DNA of 64,000 bases from Vermamoeba vermiformis (taxonomy: Eukaryota; Tubulinea; Echinamoebida), in NCBI GenBank assembly GCA_045837725.1, contig JBEWZL010000011.1, forward strand, positions 372,001 to 436,000, given 5' to 3'. Positions 17,055-28,133 of the stretch are shown piece after piece; within the stretch, counting starts at the first letter, position 1; each line of letters begins with the position of its first letter. The notes below the pieces were generated by a model. That model was given only the letters and a program-made list of their open reading frames with translations. It was not told the origin of the DNA and did no database searches. A program made the position numbers and the translations under genes.

Positions 17055-17292
17055 TTTTTGTGCTTGCCAAACTCTTCGCAGGAACTTTCTTTATGCACCT
17101 TGTCAGTCCACAAAAGCACTTTTGCGTATTAATTTTACGACCCTTATGCAAGACGAACTACGATTCAAAATATCTCGCCACTAGCCATTAATGTCAAGAT
17201 TATCGGTCTTTCCTCCGAAAATTATGATAATCTTATTATTATTATAATGTAATTATGGTATATATTTATGTAATAAAAAATTATTGCACCCA
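17055..17292. other. Intergenic region
   Basis: Upstream of S1. AT-rich with runs of TTATTATTATTA. No gene evidence. Confidence 0.35.
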
Positions 17293-17405
17293 TCAGTAAA
17301 GCGAGGTAGAACCGGAAGATCCAGCACCGAGTTTTCTTTGGCGCCAAGTATGATCACCATCAGCTAAGACGAAGGCTGGATTGACAATATACGTATGCTT
17401 GTGAA
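17293..17405 (-). pseudogene. Orphan C-terminal gene fragment
   Basis: On the minus strand a frame of about 37 codons ends at a TGA (17293-17295) and reads protein-like: HKHTYIVNPAFVLADGDHTW, then RQRKLGAGSSGSTSLY. An in-frame stop lies a few codons upstream and no plausible acceptor AG is placed to start it as an exon. It looks like the tail of a gene otherwise lost, between S1 and the second VIT-VWA gene. Family not recognised. Confidence 0.4.
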
Positions 17406-17692
17406 GCAAACATGTTCATACGGGATGCCCTTACAGAAGTCTATTCCAATTCAACTGCATCCGGATGATTTAAACCACAGCTTATGGCTTGCTTCGCTCA
17501 AATACTTGAAGCTATTAAAACGACGTACTGCTTAAGAAGCACCGCTTTATGACACATTTGTTACTTCTGGCTTCAGATCGACTGCTGGCCACCGAAATTT
17601 CAAATACACGTCACTTCTGGTCTATTCTATTGCCTTAAATAATCGCGATTTGTTTCTACTACTGCTAATTTGAACATAAACGATGGCACAAC
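17406..17692. promoter_or_regulatory. Upstream region of VIT-VWA copy 2
   Basis: About 290 nt directly 5' of the second VIT-VWA start. It shows no obvious similarity to the region 5' of copy 1, so the promoters have diverged or the duplication breakpoint lies here. Confidence 0.35.
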
Positions 17693-20600
17693 AAGGGTTT
17701 ATCGACATTAAGACTGGACAGTTATGTCCTTTAGTTTCTCTTCAAATCCGATCCGCCTTCATCGATCGTTTTGGTAATATTCTTGATAATATACAGCTGT
17801 ATAAATAACTTAGTAATTTTTTTTCCTTAGGTTCTATTGAGGTTGTCCAAGAATACGAAAACACAGGCAAAAATCCGATAGAAGCAGTATTCACGTTTCC
17901 AAAAGACGATCAAGCAGCAGTAACAGGATTCAAAGTGAAAATAAATGACAAAACGCTGATTGGTCAAATTGAAGCCAGCGATGAAGCACAAGAGAAATAC
18001 AGGTGATGCAATTGCTGAAGGCAAAGGTGCATATTTGCTCTCTCAAAAGCGATCAGATATCGTAACTCTTTATATTGGTAAGTTTTATCGTGGTAAATTA
18101 CGCAAATCTTGTCATCTTTTGGATGCTGTGCTACATCTGGTCCCGAAAATATTTTCTAAATCTTACACCAACTTTAAAACAAATTAACGTAGCTTAAATT
18201 GGGTATAACAATTTATTCATGATTTTTCTCCACATTTATTCGTCTCATCTAACAAAAATCGGATTCGGATCTGACTTAACTTTTATTTAGGCAGCCTTTT
18301 ACCGCAACAAAAGGTTCAAGTCGAAATAACCTGCGTTACAGAAGCTCAATGGGAAGGCAAAGCACTTAGAATAACATTCCCAACGACCATTGCACCCCGT
18401 TACACGCCTCAACAATTTCAACAAGACGAAGATCACCAGATCAACCCCGTTTATCATTCAAATGATAACCAATTGCCATATGACTTCATATTCGAATCTT
18501 CAGTGCAATTAACGCATGATACAATTTCATCATTTGAATCTCCTACGCATAAATTTTCGGAGATCGACATCTCAGCGGATCGAACCAAAGTCAGCGCGAA
18601 AGTGCAGGCAAAGAAAGGAGATATCATAGCTGATAGAGATATCGTTCTTATAGTTCATGCCGATAAGAGATCGTTGCAAAAAATGCCGATTATGATTAAC
18701 GAAGTAGATGCAGCCGGACACCACGCACTTTATCTCTCGTTCATTCCAAAAATAATTTGTAACAAAATTTCGAAGAAAAAAATGCACGAAATTATATTTG
18801 TTATCGACAGGTAAGAAATTCAACGGTAATTTTAATTTCAAAAATTTTAGATCCAAATTTAAATTTTAATAGGAGCGGAAGTATGGACGGTCAGCAAATG
18901 AATTGTGCGAAAGAAGCTTTGCAACTATTTCTTCGTTCATTGCCCGCGTGTTTCTTCGACATTGTCAGCTTTGGATCGAACTTTCAACAAATGTTCGGAT
19001 CTCCTGCGCAATATTCTAACGAGTCTTTGGCGCAAGCTACTGAACAAGTGAAGAAATTTCAAGCTGATTTGGGTATGCTACAAAATTTGAATTTTAAATA
19101 TAATTTACTAAACGTGAGAATAAGGTGGTACGGAGCTTTTGCGGCCTTTAAGCCAGATCTACCAACAATCACCAAAAGGTGGCAAAAGAATCATATTCGT
19201 ATTAACAGGTACGACATATTAAATCACTCATATTAGTATTAAATTAATTCTTTTCTTTAGATGGTCAGATCTCGAACACGCGTCAAGTGGTGGATCTCGT
19301 CAAAAAGAATTCGGCCACAACTTCAGTATTCACGCTGGGAATAGGCGATTCTGTTAGTAGAGACCTAGTTAATGGCATGGCTCAGGCTGGCAATGGATAC
19401 GCTGAATATGCAACGGGCAACGAGCGACTTCAACCTAAGATCATTCGACAGGTAAAATGTCATTTTATGACACTTTGACACTTTGACACGTGTCAAGTTG
19501 AAGTTTCTTAGGTCACGTTTTACAACCTTAGTACTACATTTAAATCGATGATAGATTATTTTGAATGCTAGAAATGACTAACCTATGAAATGACAGTTGA
19601 GGCGTGCCCTTGAAAACTTCTCCGTTGAGATTGATTGGCATTCACGAACGGTAGAACAATTCCCAGAACATATTTCTCCGATCTCTGACGAAGATCCGTT
19701 GCACGTGATGGCATTTGTTGACGACTCGTACCTTCGAAGGTAAAATTTAATCCCTTCTAAATGAGTTCCAGGTATTAATTCTTTTTTATTCTTAAAGCAA
19801 CAAGAAGATTATGATTAAAATCAGTTGCGATGATAATAATGAATATTCGATCCCGTTTGATCTAGCTCAAATGAAGACAGTCCGCGGCAACAGAATTCAC
19901 CAATTATTTGCTAAGAAAAAGGCTGATACAATGAGTTCCGATGCAACCAACAATAAGAATCAAATTCGCAATCTGCAAATATTGTGCAAAAAATACACCG
20001 TGCTGTCAAACGTCACAAGTTTCGTACTAGTCGAACAACGAAAAATTGCTACAACGACCACGCCAGAGCTCGTAAATATTCCGCTTGCCAGACCTAAGCC
20101 TGCGCCGTTGACAGCTCAAACAATAGTGACCAATGGCACCGTGTCACTTGGCGGAAAATTCTCAATGAATTACAAAGCGACAATTGGCGCAGATTTTGCT
20201 ACGTGCAGAATAGTATTGGCTGATAGAGAAGTGAGGGTGCAACTATGGGATCCATGTAAGTATCATTCGTTCATGAACCAAATTTTCACTGAACTGACTT
20301 CGAAATTTTTTCACAGCCGGATCTGAACGATTTGGTGGACCGTCGAGAATATTTTATAGTGGTACATCTGCAGCTGTTATTATGTACGATGTGCATTCTC
20401 GACCTTCATTTGACAACGTGAAAGATTGGATTGACAAATTGACCGTGCAAGCTGGATCCGACATTCCGATGGTTTTAGCGGGCAATAAGATTGATAAAGA
20501 TGGTCAAAAAGTTTCAACGGGAGAAGGCCAAAAATTAGCAGATTCATTGGGCATTGCTTTCTTCGAAATTTCCGTGAAAGATACCACGAACATGGGTGAC

Positions 20601-21335
20601 TTGGTGAAACTGCTCTTCGCTACTATGATATTGAACGACCCTAATAATACTGTGCTTAAAGGTAGGCCGACACCTATAATAATAGTTAATAGATCTAAAG
20701 GGGTTTTAGTTATTATTCTCGGAGATTCAGCCGTCGGAAAAACCAGTTTCAACACGAGACTTGCCGGATCCACCATCAACTTGAGCGACATCGACACGCG
20801 AAACTTAATAGGCTCTCAAAGTACTACTCAAGATACTCAAGCCCAGGATAATAATGGCTCGTTACTTGGAAAAGTATGGCAAGGCTTCAAAAGCGTGGTT
20901 GGTTATTTCAGCGGATCCAGATCTACAAATGACGCGTCAATTGCGACTACGAATACGAATAATACAAGCAATAATACAAACACCGTGCTTGTGCAAAAGC
21001 CACAAAAAGTCATGGTGCAGTTGCCGCCCAAGCAAAAAAAAGTCGATTTGAATGCTATTATTTTGGCGCAAAACGCTGAAGGCGCTTGGAACATCAACGC
21101 AGCCGAATCAGTTCAGCTTTTTGGATCGGATCTGACAACTCAAGCACCGCAAGGAGTCAAACAAGATATTTGGACGACGATAGTTTGCATCGCTTATTTG
21201 ACGGTCAAATGTAGCCAGCACAAGTCAGAATGGGAATTGATCGTTCAGAAGGCTGAAAATTGGTTGAAAACTGTTGGTGCAAACAAATCTGAATGGAATC
21301 AACGTGCAAGACAGTTGATACAACAAACTGTTTGA
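17693..21335 (+). pseudogene. VIT-VWA protein with permuted Rab-like GTPase (copy 2), one frameshift
   Basis: Paralogue of 10949-14498 with the same exon layout (ATG MAQQGFIDIK). The VIT domain is followed by a VWA domain with intact MIDAS (IDRSGSMDG) and by a Rab-like G domain in the same rotated order: switch I KATIGADF, G3 WDPSGSERF, G4 GNKIDK, G5 ISVKD, then P-loop GDSAVGKTS near 20731. The C-terminal 41 codons are almost identical to copy 1. The Gln after DxxG is replaced by Ser, so GTP hydrolysis is probably weak or absent. At 18002 one extra G after GAGAAATACAG (compare 11270) shifts the VIT frame to an early TGA. Everything downstream stays open and in frame across further exons, so the gene is a very recent pseudogene, an assembly error, or is rescued some other way. 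Intron 2 (18077-18291) is longer than in copy 1. The intron near 19453 carries TGACACGTGTCA. Confidence 0.75.
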
Positions 21336-21516
21336 AAGTAAACGTGCAGTACGTTGATTTTCCCAAATAAGGCAATTTTATCGACCACTTCGCCACGTGA
21401 CATTTTTCTCGGTCGTTGATCGCATCGGTGCCCGAGTTGGTCTAAGGGGTTGGATTAAGGCTCCAATATCTTCGGATGCAAGGGTTCGAATCCCTTCCGA
21501 TGCAATACCTTTTTGC
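21213..21516 (+). repeat. Direct duplication block, copy 2 (gene 3' end plus tRNA)
   Basis: The counterpart of 14376-14679: same length, a few substitutions, and the tRNA unchanged. Confidence 0.85.
21422..21504 (+). tRNA. tRNA-Leu (anticodon AAG), copy 2
   Basis: Identical over all 83 nt to the tRNA at 14585-14667, with the same anticodon AAG, long variable arm and downstream T-run (CCTTTTTG). Confidence 0.95.
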
Positions 21517-22002
21517 GTACTAGATCGAAGGTACGTGGCCTATTAATGTTACGTAAATCCAGCGAATCAAACCAAGAAAACTGATTTTAAAATATTACTC
21601 ATGCATAAAATAATATTTAATATTTCTTGTTGGTTGAAGCAAAACGCGATAGAAAAACGTTAGCCTTAGTTTTTTTTTAAAATTGCTGCAAAATTATTGG
21701 CTGCCTATTTTTAAAATGGACCAATGAGATTTTACCGGCCCTATATAGATATGCCCCTAGCGACCGCTAAAAGATTCAATAACTGATACTAAGCCGAGTT
21801 CAACGAGTTTGAGACGTCGATCGATTCCCTTACTCCCTTTCCATTTTTGGAGTGAACCCTGTTACTCTATTGGTCCGCATTATTTTAAGAGCGGCCAATT
21901 ATATCATTAGGCACCTCCCGATTGGCCAAGAAAAAAATCGATTTAACCTTAAAACGTTTTTGGATCTTGTTCATTGATAAGCACTGAAGACAATCTTAAA
22001 AC
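21505..22002 (+). promoter_or_regulatory. Intergenic region ending in the S2 promoter
   Basis: About 500 nt between the tRNA and S2. The last 35 nt (TTGATAAGCACTG, then CTTAAAAC before ATG) match the S1 and S3 upstream boxes. The rest holds no recognisable gene. Confidence 0.45.
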
Positions 22003-23193
22003 ATGAGATCGCTCATTGTTATCGCAGCTATTCTCTGCGTCGTTGGCACCGTCTTCTGCCAAACCCCGCCAAAGCTTCCTCAACAGTTCTACACCAACTT
22101 CACGCGTAAGTTTAAAAATATACTAATAAAATTGTTAAAATTAATAATAGAGAAATTATCTGTCGCAGGTTATCCTTAATTATGCGTCCGCAATAATTTG
22201 CGTTGCTTAACGATCGGAGAGGATTAAGATCGAGAGTATTAATTTTAATGAATTTTGTGCCAGTTCGTTTTCCTAGCTATTCTTCACCGACTGATTCTCC
22301 CGTCTATATCGCGGGATTCTTTGCTTTGGATTATGTTAACGGTGGCGCTTTCTTGGACGTCGGTGGCGAGGATTGTAAGTGCGGATCTGATGCGGATCGC
22401 GCTGCAGACTAACGCTCTCGCCTATTTAGATATTCCTTTGTCTTTCCACACCAATCTCGTTGCTTCTCCTGATGCCAGCCAAGGCACCACCACTGGTACG
22501 AGCCATAATTTAACTTACGAAACTTAATTAATCCTTTTCGTTTCAAAGGTTACATGTACGAAGGTCCTTTGTGCTGGAATTTTGGTAAGTCATATAAAAC
22601 CATATTGTACGATCGTTTGTGATTAATTGAAATTCTGCCAATGTTAGTAATTTTGCGATTAATGAACTAATGCGAACACGTACCTTTTAGGCTCTGTCCC
22701 TGTCTCCATCTCGAGTTTCTTCCCCTTTGAATTGCCTTCCAATGCTTCATTCGTCGGCAACAAGGTCGTCGGGGGTCAGCCTTGCAGTGGCTGGGAATTG
22801 GAAGGTAAGAAAATGACGCGGATCTGCCCGTGTGACACGAGTTTTGAAATCGTCAAAAAAAAGCATCCAATCATCTTATTAATTCTTGTAAAAGCTGCTG
22901 CTATCTTCGGCTACGTTACTCCCATCACCGTTTGGATCTCTACTAAGACCTCTAATATTGTCCAAATTGACGTTGAGGGTATCGATTACGTGGGCGAACT
23001 CCAAATCAATTTCTCCAACACCGTTTCTGGTCCCTTCTCTCCTTCCATCTACGTAAGATAATATTCTCCTACATTTTTATATTGAAGTACTAACGCTGCT
23101 GTTATTTAGGCTCCTCCCAACAAGGTGAATCCACAGTTGACCTGCACCAACGCTTTTGTCAGCGACTTTTTGTCTCTTCTGTTGCGCAGATAA
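22003..23193 (+). CDS. Small secreted protein, family S, copy S2
   Basis: The start MRSLIVIAAILCVVGTVFC is a signal peptide with predicted cleavage before QTPP. All family blocks are present: AGFFALDYVNGGAFLDVGGE, SFHTNLVASPDASQG, GYMYEGPLCWNFG, FFPFELPSNASFVG, TVSGPFSPSIY and the end LLLRR. Intron positions equal those of S1 and S3, with a first intron of about 180 nt. No break found. Followed closely by a relic of the neighbouring MFS gene, which shows that S plus MFS formed a duplicated unit. Likely secreted; function unknown. Confidence 0.8.
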
Positions 23194-23301
23194 GCTCTTA
23201 AAATAGTTACGTGTACAATTAGACCATAAATATACTGAGGCTAACTCTTGATTTCGTGGCGGTAACGTTTGACGCCCGATACGCTATATTTTTTGACGTG
23301 A

Positions 23302-23460
23302 TTTACTTTGCCTTTTTTGGCAGGTGTGTTTTGAACACTGGTGATATGGTCCAAGGAATTATAAACGACTAAGTATATCCTTTTTAGCATTATATCTCAA
23401 TTGTAGCTTTCTCGAAGTTGCGGATCGTCTGCATCCGAACGTTAAAGCCTGTTGATTCGA
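23302..23460 (-). pseudogene. Relic of an MFS (SUT-like) exon
   Basis: About 150 nt closely match 25447-25600, part of the intact MFS gene 2.1 kb downstream. Shared stretches include CTTTTTTGGCAGGTGTGTT and GATATGGTCCAAGGAAT. In the intact gene this is the short exon reading PWTISAVCVQNTPAKKG. Here small differences break the frame and no neighbouring MFS exons remain. Confidence 0.65.
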
Positions 23461-23774
23461 TCTCCTTTTAAAATTAATGCGAAGGAGATTCAAGAGATGA
23501 AAGTGTATCTTGCGTTAATTGCGTTGATGACAGAATATGAAGGGAGCACAATTTGAAAGACCAGCAGGGGATCGGTACAATATAATTTATAGTCTTGGCT
23601 CCTTTTCAATTGTATTCCATAACAATTTTTCTATTAATTTTTTAGAAGGACTTCGCATAAAGGGCGTTAATTAATACGAAGGAAAGTTCCTGAGAAGAGT
23701 ATGGCTACAACCACAAAAATCTGATTTTATTCTGATTTTATTGTTTATTAATACGCTGAACCACAAGCTTAAAC
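23461..23774 (+). promoter_or_regulatory. Intergenic region with S3 promoter
   Basis: 314 nt between the MFS relic and S3. The last 54 nt carry the family S boxes (two TGATTTTATT, TTTATTAATACGCTG, CTTAAAC before ATG). Confidence 0.45.
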
Positions 23775-24939
23775 ATGAGATCGATTATCGTTATCGCTGC
23801 TATTCTCTGCGTCGTTGGCACTGCCCTCTGCCAAACCCCGCCAACGCTTCCTCAACAGTTCTACACCAACTACACGCGTAAGCTAAGCAATAATAATCAT
23901 AACAAATTGTGTTCAATATGGCCACGCGCAATACGCTTTCTAAACAATGAGACATTGTTTCCAGATCGAGTATTAATTTTTACGAATTTTGTACCAGTTG
24001 TTTTGCCTAGCTACGTTTCACCGACTACTGCTCCCGTCTATATCTCGGGCTTCTTTGCTTTGGATTACATCAACGCTGGCTCTTTCTTAGAAGTTGGTGG
24101 TGAAGAGTGTAAGTTGCAGAATCTGATCTAAATCTGATCGAGCTGCCGACTAACGTTCTCGCCATTTTAGATATTCCGTTGTCGTTCCACACTACTTTCG
24201 TTGCTTCTCCGGATGCTAGCCAAGGCACCATCACTGGTACGAACCTAACCTAACTAATGAAACTTTAATTAATCCTTACTGGTTTCAAGGTTACATGTAC
24301 GAAGGTCCTTTGTGCTGGAACTGGGGTAGGTTATATTAAACCATCGTATACGATTAATTTGTGATACATTGGAAATTACGGCGAACCAGCCCAATGCCAT
24401 TAATTTAGCGGTTTTTGCGGTTCATGAACTAATGCGAACACGTACCTTTTAGGCTCTGTTCCTGCCTCCCTTTTGACATTTTTCCCCTTCCAATTGCCTG
24501 TTAATTCTTCATTCGTCGGCAGCAAGGTCGTCGCAGGTCAACCTTGCACTGGATGGGCGTTCGAAGGTAAGAAAGTGACGCAGATCTGACAGTCCGACGC
24601 GAATGTTGAAATGTAGAAAAGCCCTAATAATTCTTGTAAATAGCTGCTGTCTTCGGATACACTGCCCCTGTCACCATTTGGGTCTCTACTAAGACCACTA
24701 ATATCGTCCAAATTGACGTCAAGGCTGTTGAATACTTGGGAGAACTCCAACTCAACTTCTTCAACACCGTTTCTGGTCCCTTCTCTCCTTCCATCTACGT
24801 AAGATAATAATCGCCTACATTTTTATATCGAAATACTAACGTTACTGTTGTTAAGGCTCCTCCCAACAAGGTGAATCCACAGTTGACCTGCACCACCAAC
24901 TTCTTCGGCGGCTTTTTGTCCCTTCTTTTGCGCAAATAA
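23775..24939 (+). CDS. Small secreted protein, family S, copy S3
   Basis: The start MRSIIVIAAILCVVGTALC is a signal peptide. Blocks SGFFALDYINAGSFLEVGGE, SFHTTFVASPDASQGT, GYMYEGPLCWNWG, FFPFQLPVNSSFVG, TVSGPFSPSIY and the end LLLRK match S1 and S2. All introns are in the family positions and all exons join in frame. S3 resembles S1 at the signal peptide and promoter more than S2 does. Tail-to-tail with the MFS gene, about 200 nt apart. Function unknown; probably extracellular. Confidence 0.8.
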
Positions 24940-25135
24940 GCTCTGAATATAGTTGCAATTACTGGTAGACTCATAAATATACTTAGCTCTTAATTCGACG
25001 TTTTACTGGTTAACTAGATCCGATCGTTACGACTTGAAACATCGCTAAATGTTCGCTAAATAATAATATCTACATTATTTCATATATAATTGCTCTCGGC
25101 ATATTATTTAGTATTATTACAATTATAAGTTTGCG

Positions 25136-27442
25136 TTAGTTGATGTAATCGCCGTCCAAAAATCTTGCCGCCTCTTCATCTGGATCCACGAGCTCACTCG
25201 GATCGTCATCAACGCTAATAGGCTTATCATAATCATTGCGAATAAGCACTAATATTAATACAGCGCCAATAGCGGTAATTATTCCGCCAAACAAAAACAC
25301 CCATTCAAAACTATTGAACAGTTTTAAGATGAGCGATGACGTGCCTGAATTAATTAGCTGGGCAAAGTACATCGCTAGTGTGCTCGTTGCCAAATATAGT
25401 CCTAATTACCATATTTAGTAATTCTAAGTCGACCTTCAGTTTGATCGTAAAGATGCTTTACCTTTTTTGGCAGGTGTGTTCTGAACGCAAACTGCTGATA
25501 TGGTCCAAGGAATAATAAATAACTATATATATCCATATTAGCATTATAAATCAATATTAGCTCTCCTGAAGTAACGGATCGGCATCTGCATCCGTGACGA
25601 AAATTTTCGATTTATGACGAATACTTACCGAAATAATATTGATGCTCATTAACGCGTTAATGATCAAAGCGACGGGGAAAGAGTTCACAAAGAGCGTAGC
25701 AAAGAATGTTAAAGCCTGTAAAAGACATCGAGATCAGATCCACATCAAAAACTTGCAACAATGATCGATAGACTTACGAATGATAGCTGAGCGAAGAAAT
25801 AGACAGGTTTAACGCCGATCTTGTTGAGCATAATAATCAATAATGGTGCGTAAACGAACGAAACGAGACTTCCAACAGCGGATCCGGTTGCAGCCAACAT
25901 AACTCCATTCTAAATATAAAACAGCATTAGATTACGATAAAACAATACTATATAGTCTATATTATTGCTTACGTTATATTTGTCGTGAGCTTCAGATCCG
26001 TTAGGCGCGGATGGATCTCCTCCAGCAATATAAATGCCGTACCAAGTCGATGAATAGAAAGTCCAAGTCGAATATCCGAAATATCCGAATAATTTTACGA
26101 TAAAATTCCTTTTCATGCGTCGCGGTAAGTTAGGTAACGCGAATACGACTTCCTAAAAAGGAAATATTTTGTAAGGCATTTTTCTATATTGAAATTAACG
26201 ATAGAATAGTAATTCCGTATTAATAATACTATGATATGACGGTACTATAGCTCTATAGTCGTATTAATTCATTACCTTAATGCTGCCCCAAAATGAAATT
26301 TTCTTCGAAACGATATTGTTCGTAGGCGGCTCTTTGACGAATATAATACACAATAACGAGCAAATAATAAGCAGAAACGATCCTAATGTCACCATTGCAC
26401 GAAGTTCGTTGCCCATAAAAGGCAATACCATCATAATACTGAACGATACGTGCGGTATTTTGCCTGCAAGCAGTCCCGATAAAACTCCTCCGAGACTAGC
26501 AAAGCCTAATGATATAATGTCAGATATTATATATAGATATAATACTAGCACTTACTTGCGATAAATCCATTGCCTGATTTTTGTTGTTGCGACGAAGCTC
26601 GATCCGCTAACAAAGCAATAATTGCAGGCTGAAAGACGCTCAAAGCGAAATCGAGGATCCAAAAGCTCGTTATAGCTAATGTTAAGGCAATAGCAGTCGA
26701 ATCTTCAGTATCTAAATCAAATTTTTAAGTTCGTGTAGCGGATTTGGATCTATTTTCAGCGCACCTCCCAGCAACGTTCCAAAATAATCGGAAAAGGCGA
26801 AACATTCGAAAAATATGACAGTAGATATCGTGCCTAGCACAATGAACGGTTTTCTTTTGCCCCATCTGTTACGCATGTGTCAGATTTTGTTGCGGAAATT
26901 TAGCATAGAAATTTCCTTATTTGGATTTTACTTACCGACTACGCCAATTATCGCTTACAGTTCCAATCAATGGCTGCGTTAGTATTCCTGATACTGGCCT
27001 ACATTATTGCGTTAATTCGATGCTCACAATTTTACGAAGATAACAGAAAAAACGGATCTATTATTTCTCCGTTAATGCTTTGCTAAGCTAAGAAATTGAT
27101 ATTATTTAATAAATATGGAATATAACAAGGTCATGTTATTGCGTCGTGATATTGCCGAGAAATGAGAAAAAAATTTTGCTCGATCTACACATACCCAGCG
27201 AGCCAGATCCAAGGCACGATCCAATTTTCTAATCCCAAATTAAGTAATGTAGGTGTTGTAAATATCGATTGAATAGCGCGAACAAAAGCCCAGGCAAAGA
27301 TCGGCAATGTTATCAAGAAGAGTTCTTTTTTGCTAGCCACTTGTTCTTGGCCCGAAGAATATCGATCAAATTTTAAGAGATTATCTTCATATAAATCTGA
27401 ATTAATATGTTCTGTATCAAACGCGTAGCTCTTCTGGCTCAT
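25136..27442 (-). CDS. MFS carrier, sucrose-transporter / SLC45-like
   Basis: An intron-rich gene starting MSQKSYAFDTEHINSD (ATG 27442), about 560 residues, with roughly 12 hydrophobic segments. The loop after TM2 reads PVSGILTQPLIGTVSDNW followed by SRWGKRKPF, the hallmark of the GPH/SUT/SLC45 group of sugar-proton symporters (family pattern GPxSGxxxQPxxGxxSD...SRxGRRRP). A mid-protein loop starts EVVFALPNLPRRMKRN, and a late exon reads LFIIPWTISAVCVQNTPAKKG before a final bundle with SLILKLFNSFEWVFLFGG. The acidic tail ends FLDGDYIN. The likely role is proton-coupled disaccharide or related sugar transport at the plasma or vacuolar membrane; the substrate is not predictable. A relic of one exon lies at 23302-23460. 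Introns are rich in GATC. Confidence 0.82.
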
Positions 27443-28133
27443 GACGATCGAGATGTCCTTTCGTCAACCTAGATCTTCTGTTAGAAATTCGTTGTAGTAG
27501 TCTCCTGATGCAGACTAATAATAAATAGTTGTTCTATCCTGCAATTCTATTATTTGTGCCAGCCGCAGTGAATTTGATAATTTCAATTGACTTTTCATTC
27601 GCAATTGTTGCAGCGTACAAAAGTAAATACGAACTATTTGCATTTTGTATCACGATTACCAGTTAACAATGCAAAATATGCACACTTGCTCAGGACTTGT
27701 CCACCATCAAGAAAAGTGACGGATTCACGCGGAACGTTTCCATCTTACAGCTTCCTTCAAACACTTCAAAAAAATATTTGTCAGTAAGTAAAATATAAGT
27801 ATGCAAGCGTGCAGTATTATTGGGAAAATAACGTGTTGCTGAACAAATCCAGTTGGAAAAAAATTAACTTAAATTTAATTGGTTGTGTATCATCTCATTA
27901 CTTACCGCATAATATTTTAAAGCCACCAATACGCTATATTTAATAGTATGCAATTTAGTTTTAGTTTTAATTGTTAGTTTTAACGATTTTGTTGTGCCCG
28001 GTCAACTCACCCCTTTTTAAACGGTCTTTAGACCTTTAAACAAGCAATTAAGGTGCATTATAATCGTGCAATTTATGCTGTGTTGTTGAGCGTTCAGCAT
28101 TGTTTTCATTTTAAATTAATGTTTTGTTATCAG
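27443..28133. promoter_or_regulatory. Divergent intergenic region
   Basis: About 690 nt between the start codons of the MFS gene (minus) and the F-box-like gene (plus). The last 70 nt match, inverted, the sequence 5' of the paralogue at 31331, so they belong to the duplicated promoter/5' UTR. An open stretch at 27587-27787 has no ATG-based support and I do not call it a gene. Confidence 0.4.

Noticed and set aside
24538-24750. Minus frame inside S3
   Set aside because: Antisense shadow of conserved S exons.
27587-27787. Short plus frame 5' of the F-box-like gene A
   Set aside because: No conserved counterpart in the inverted copy and no domain.
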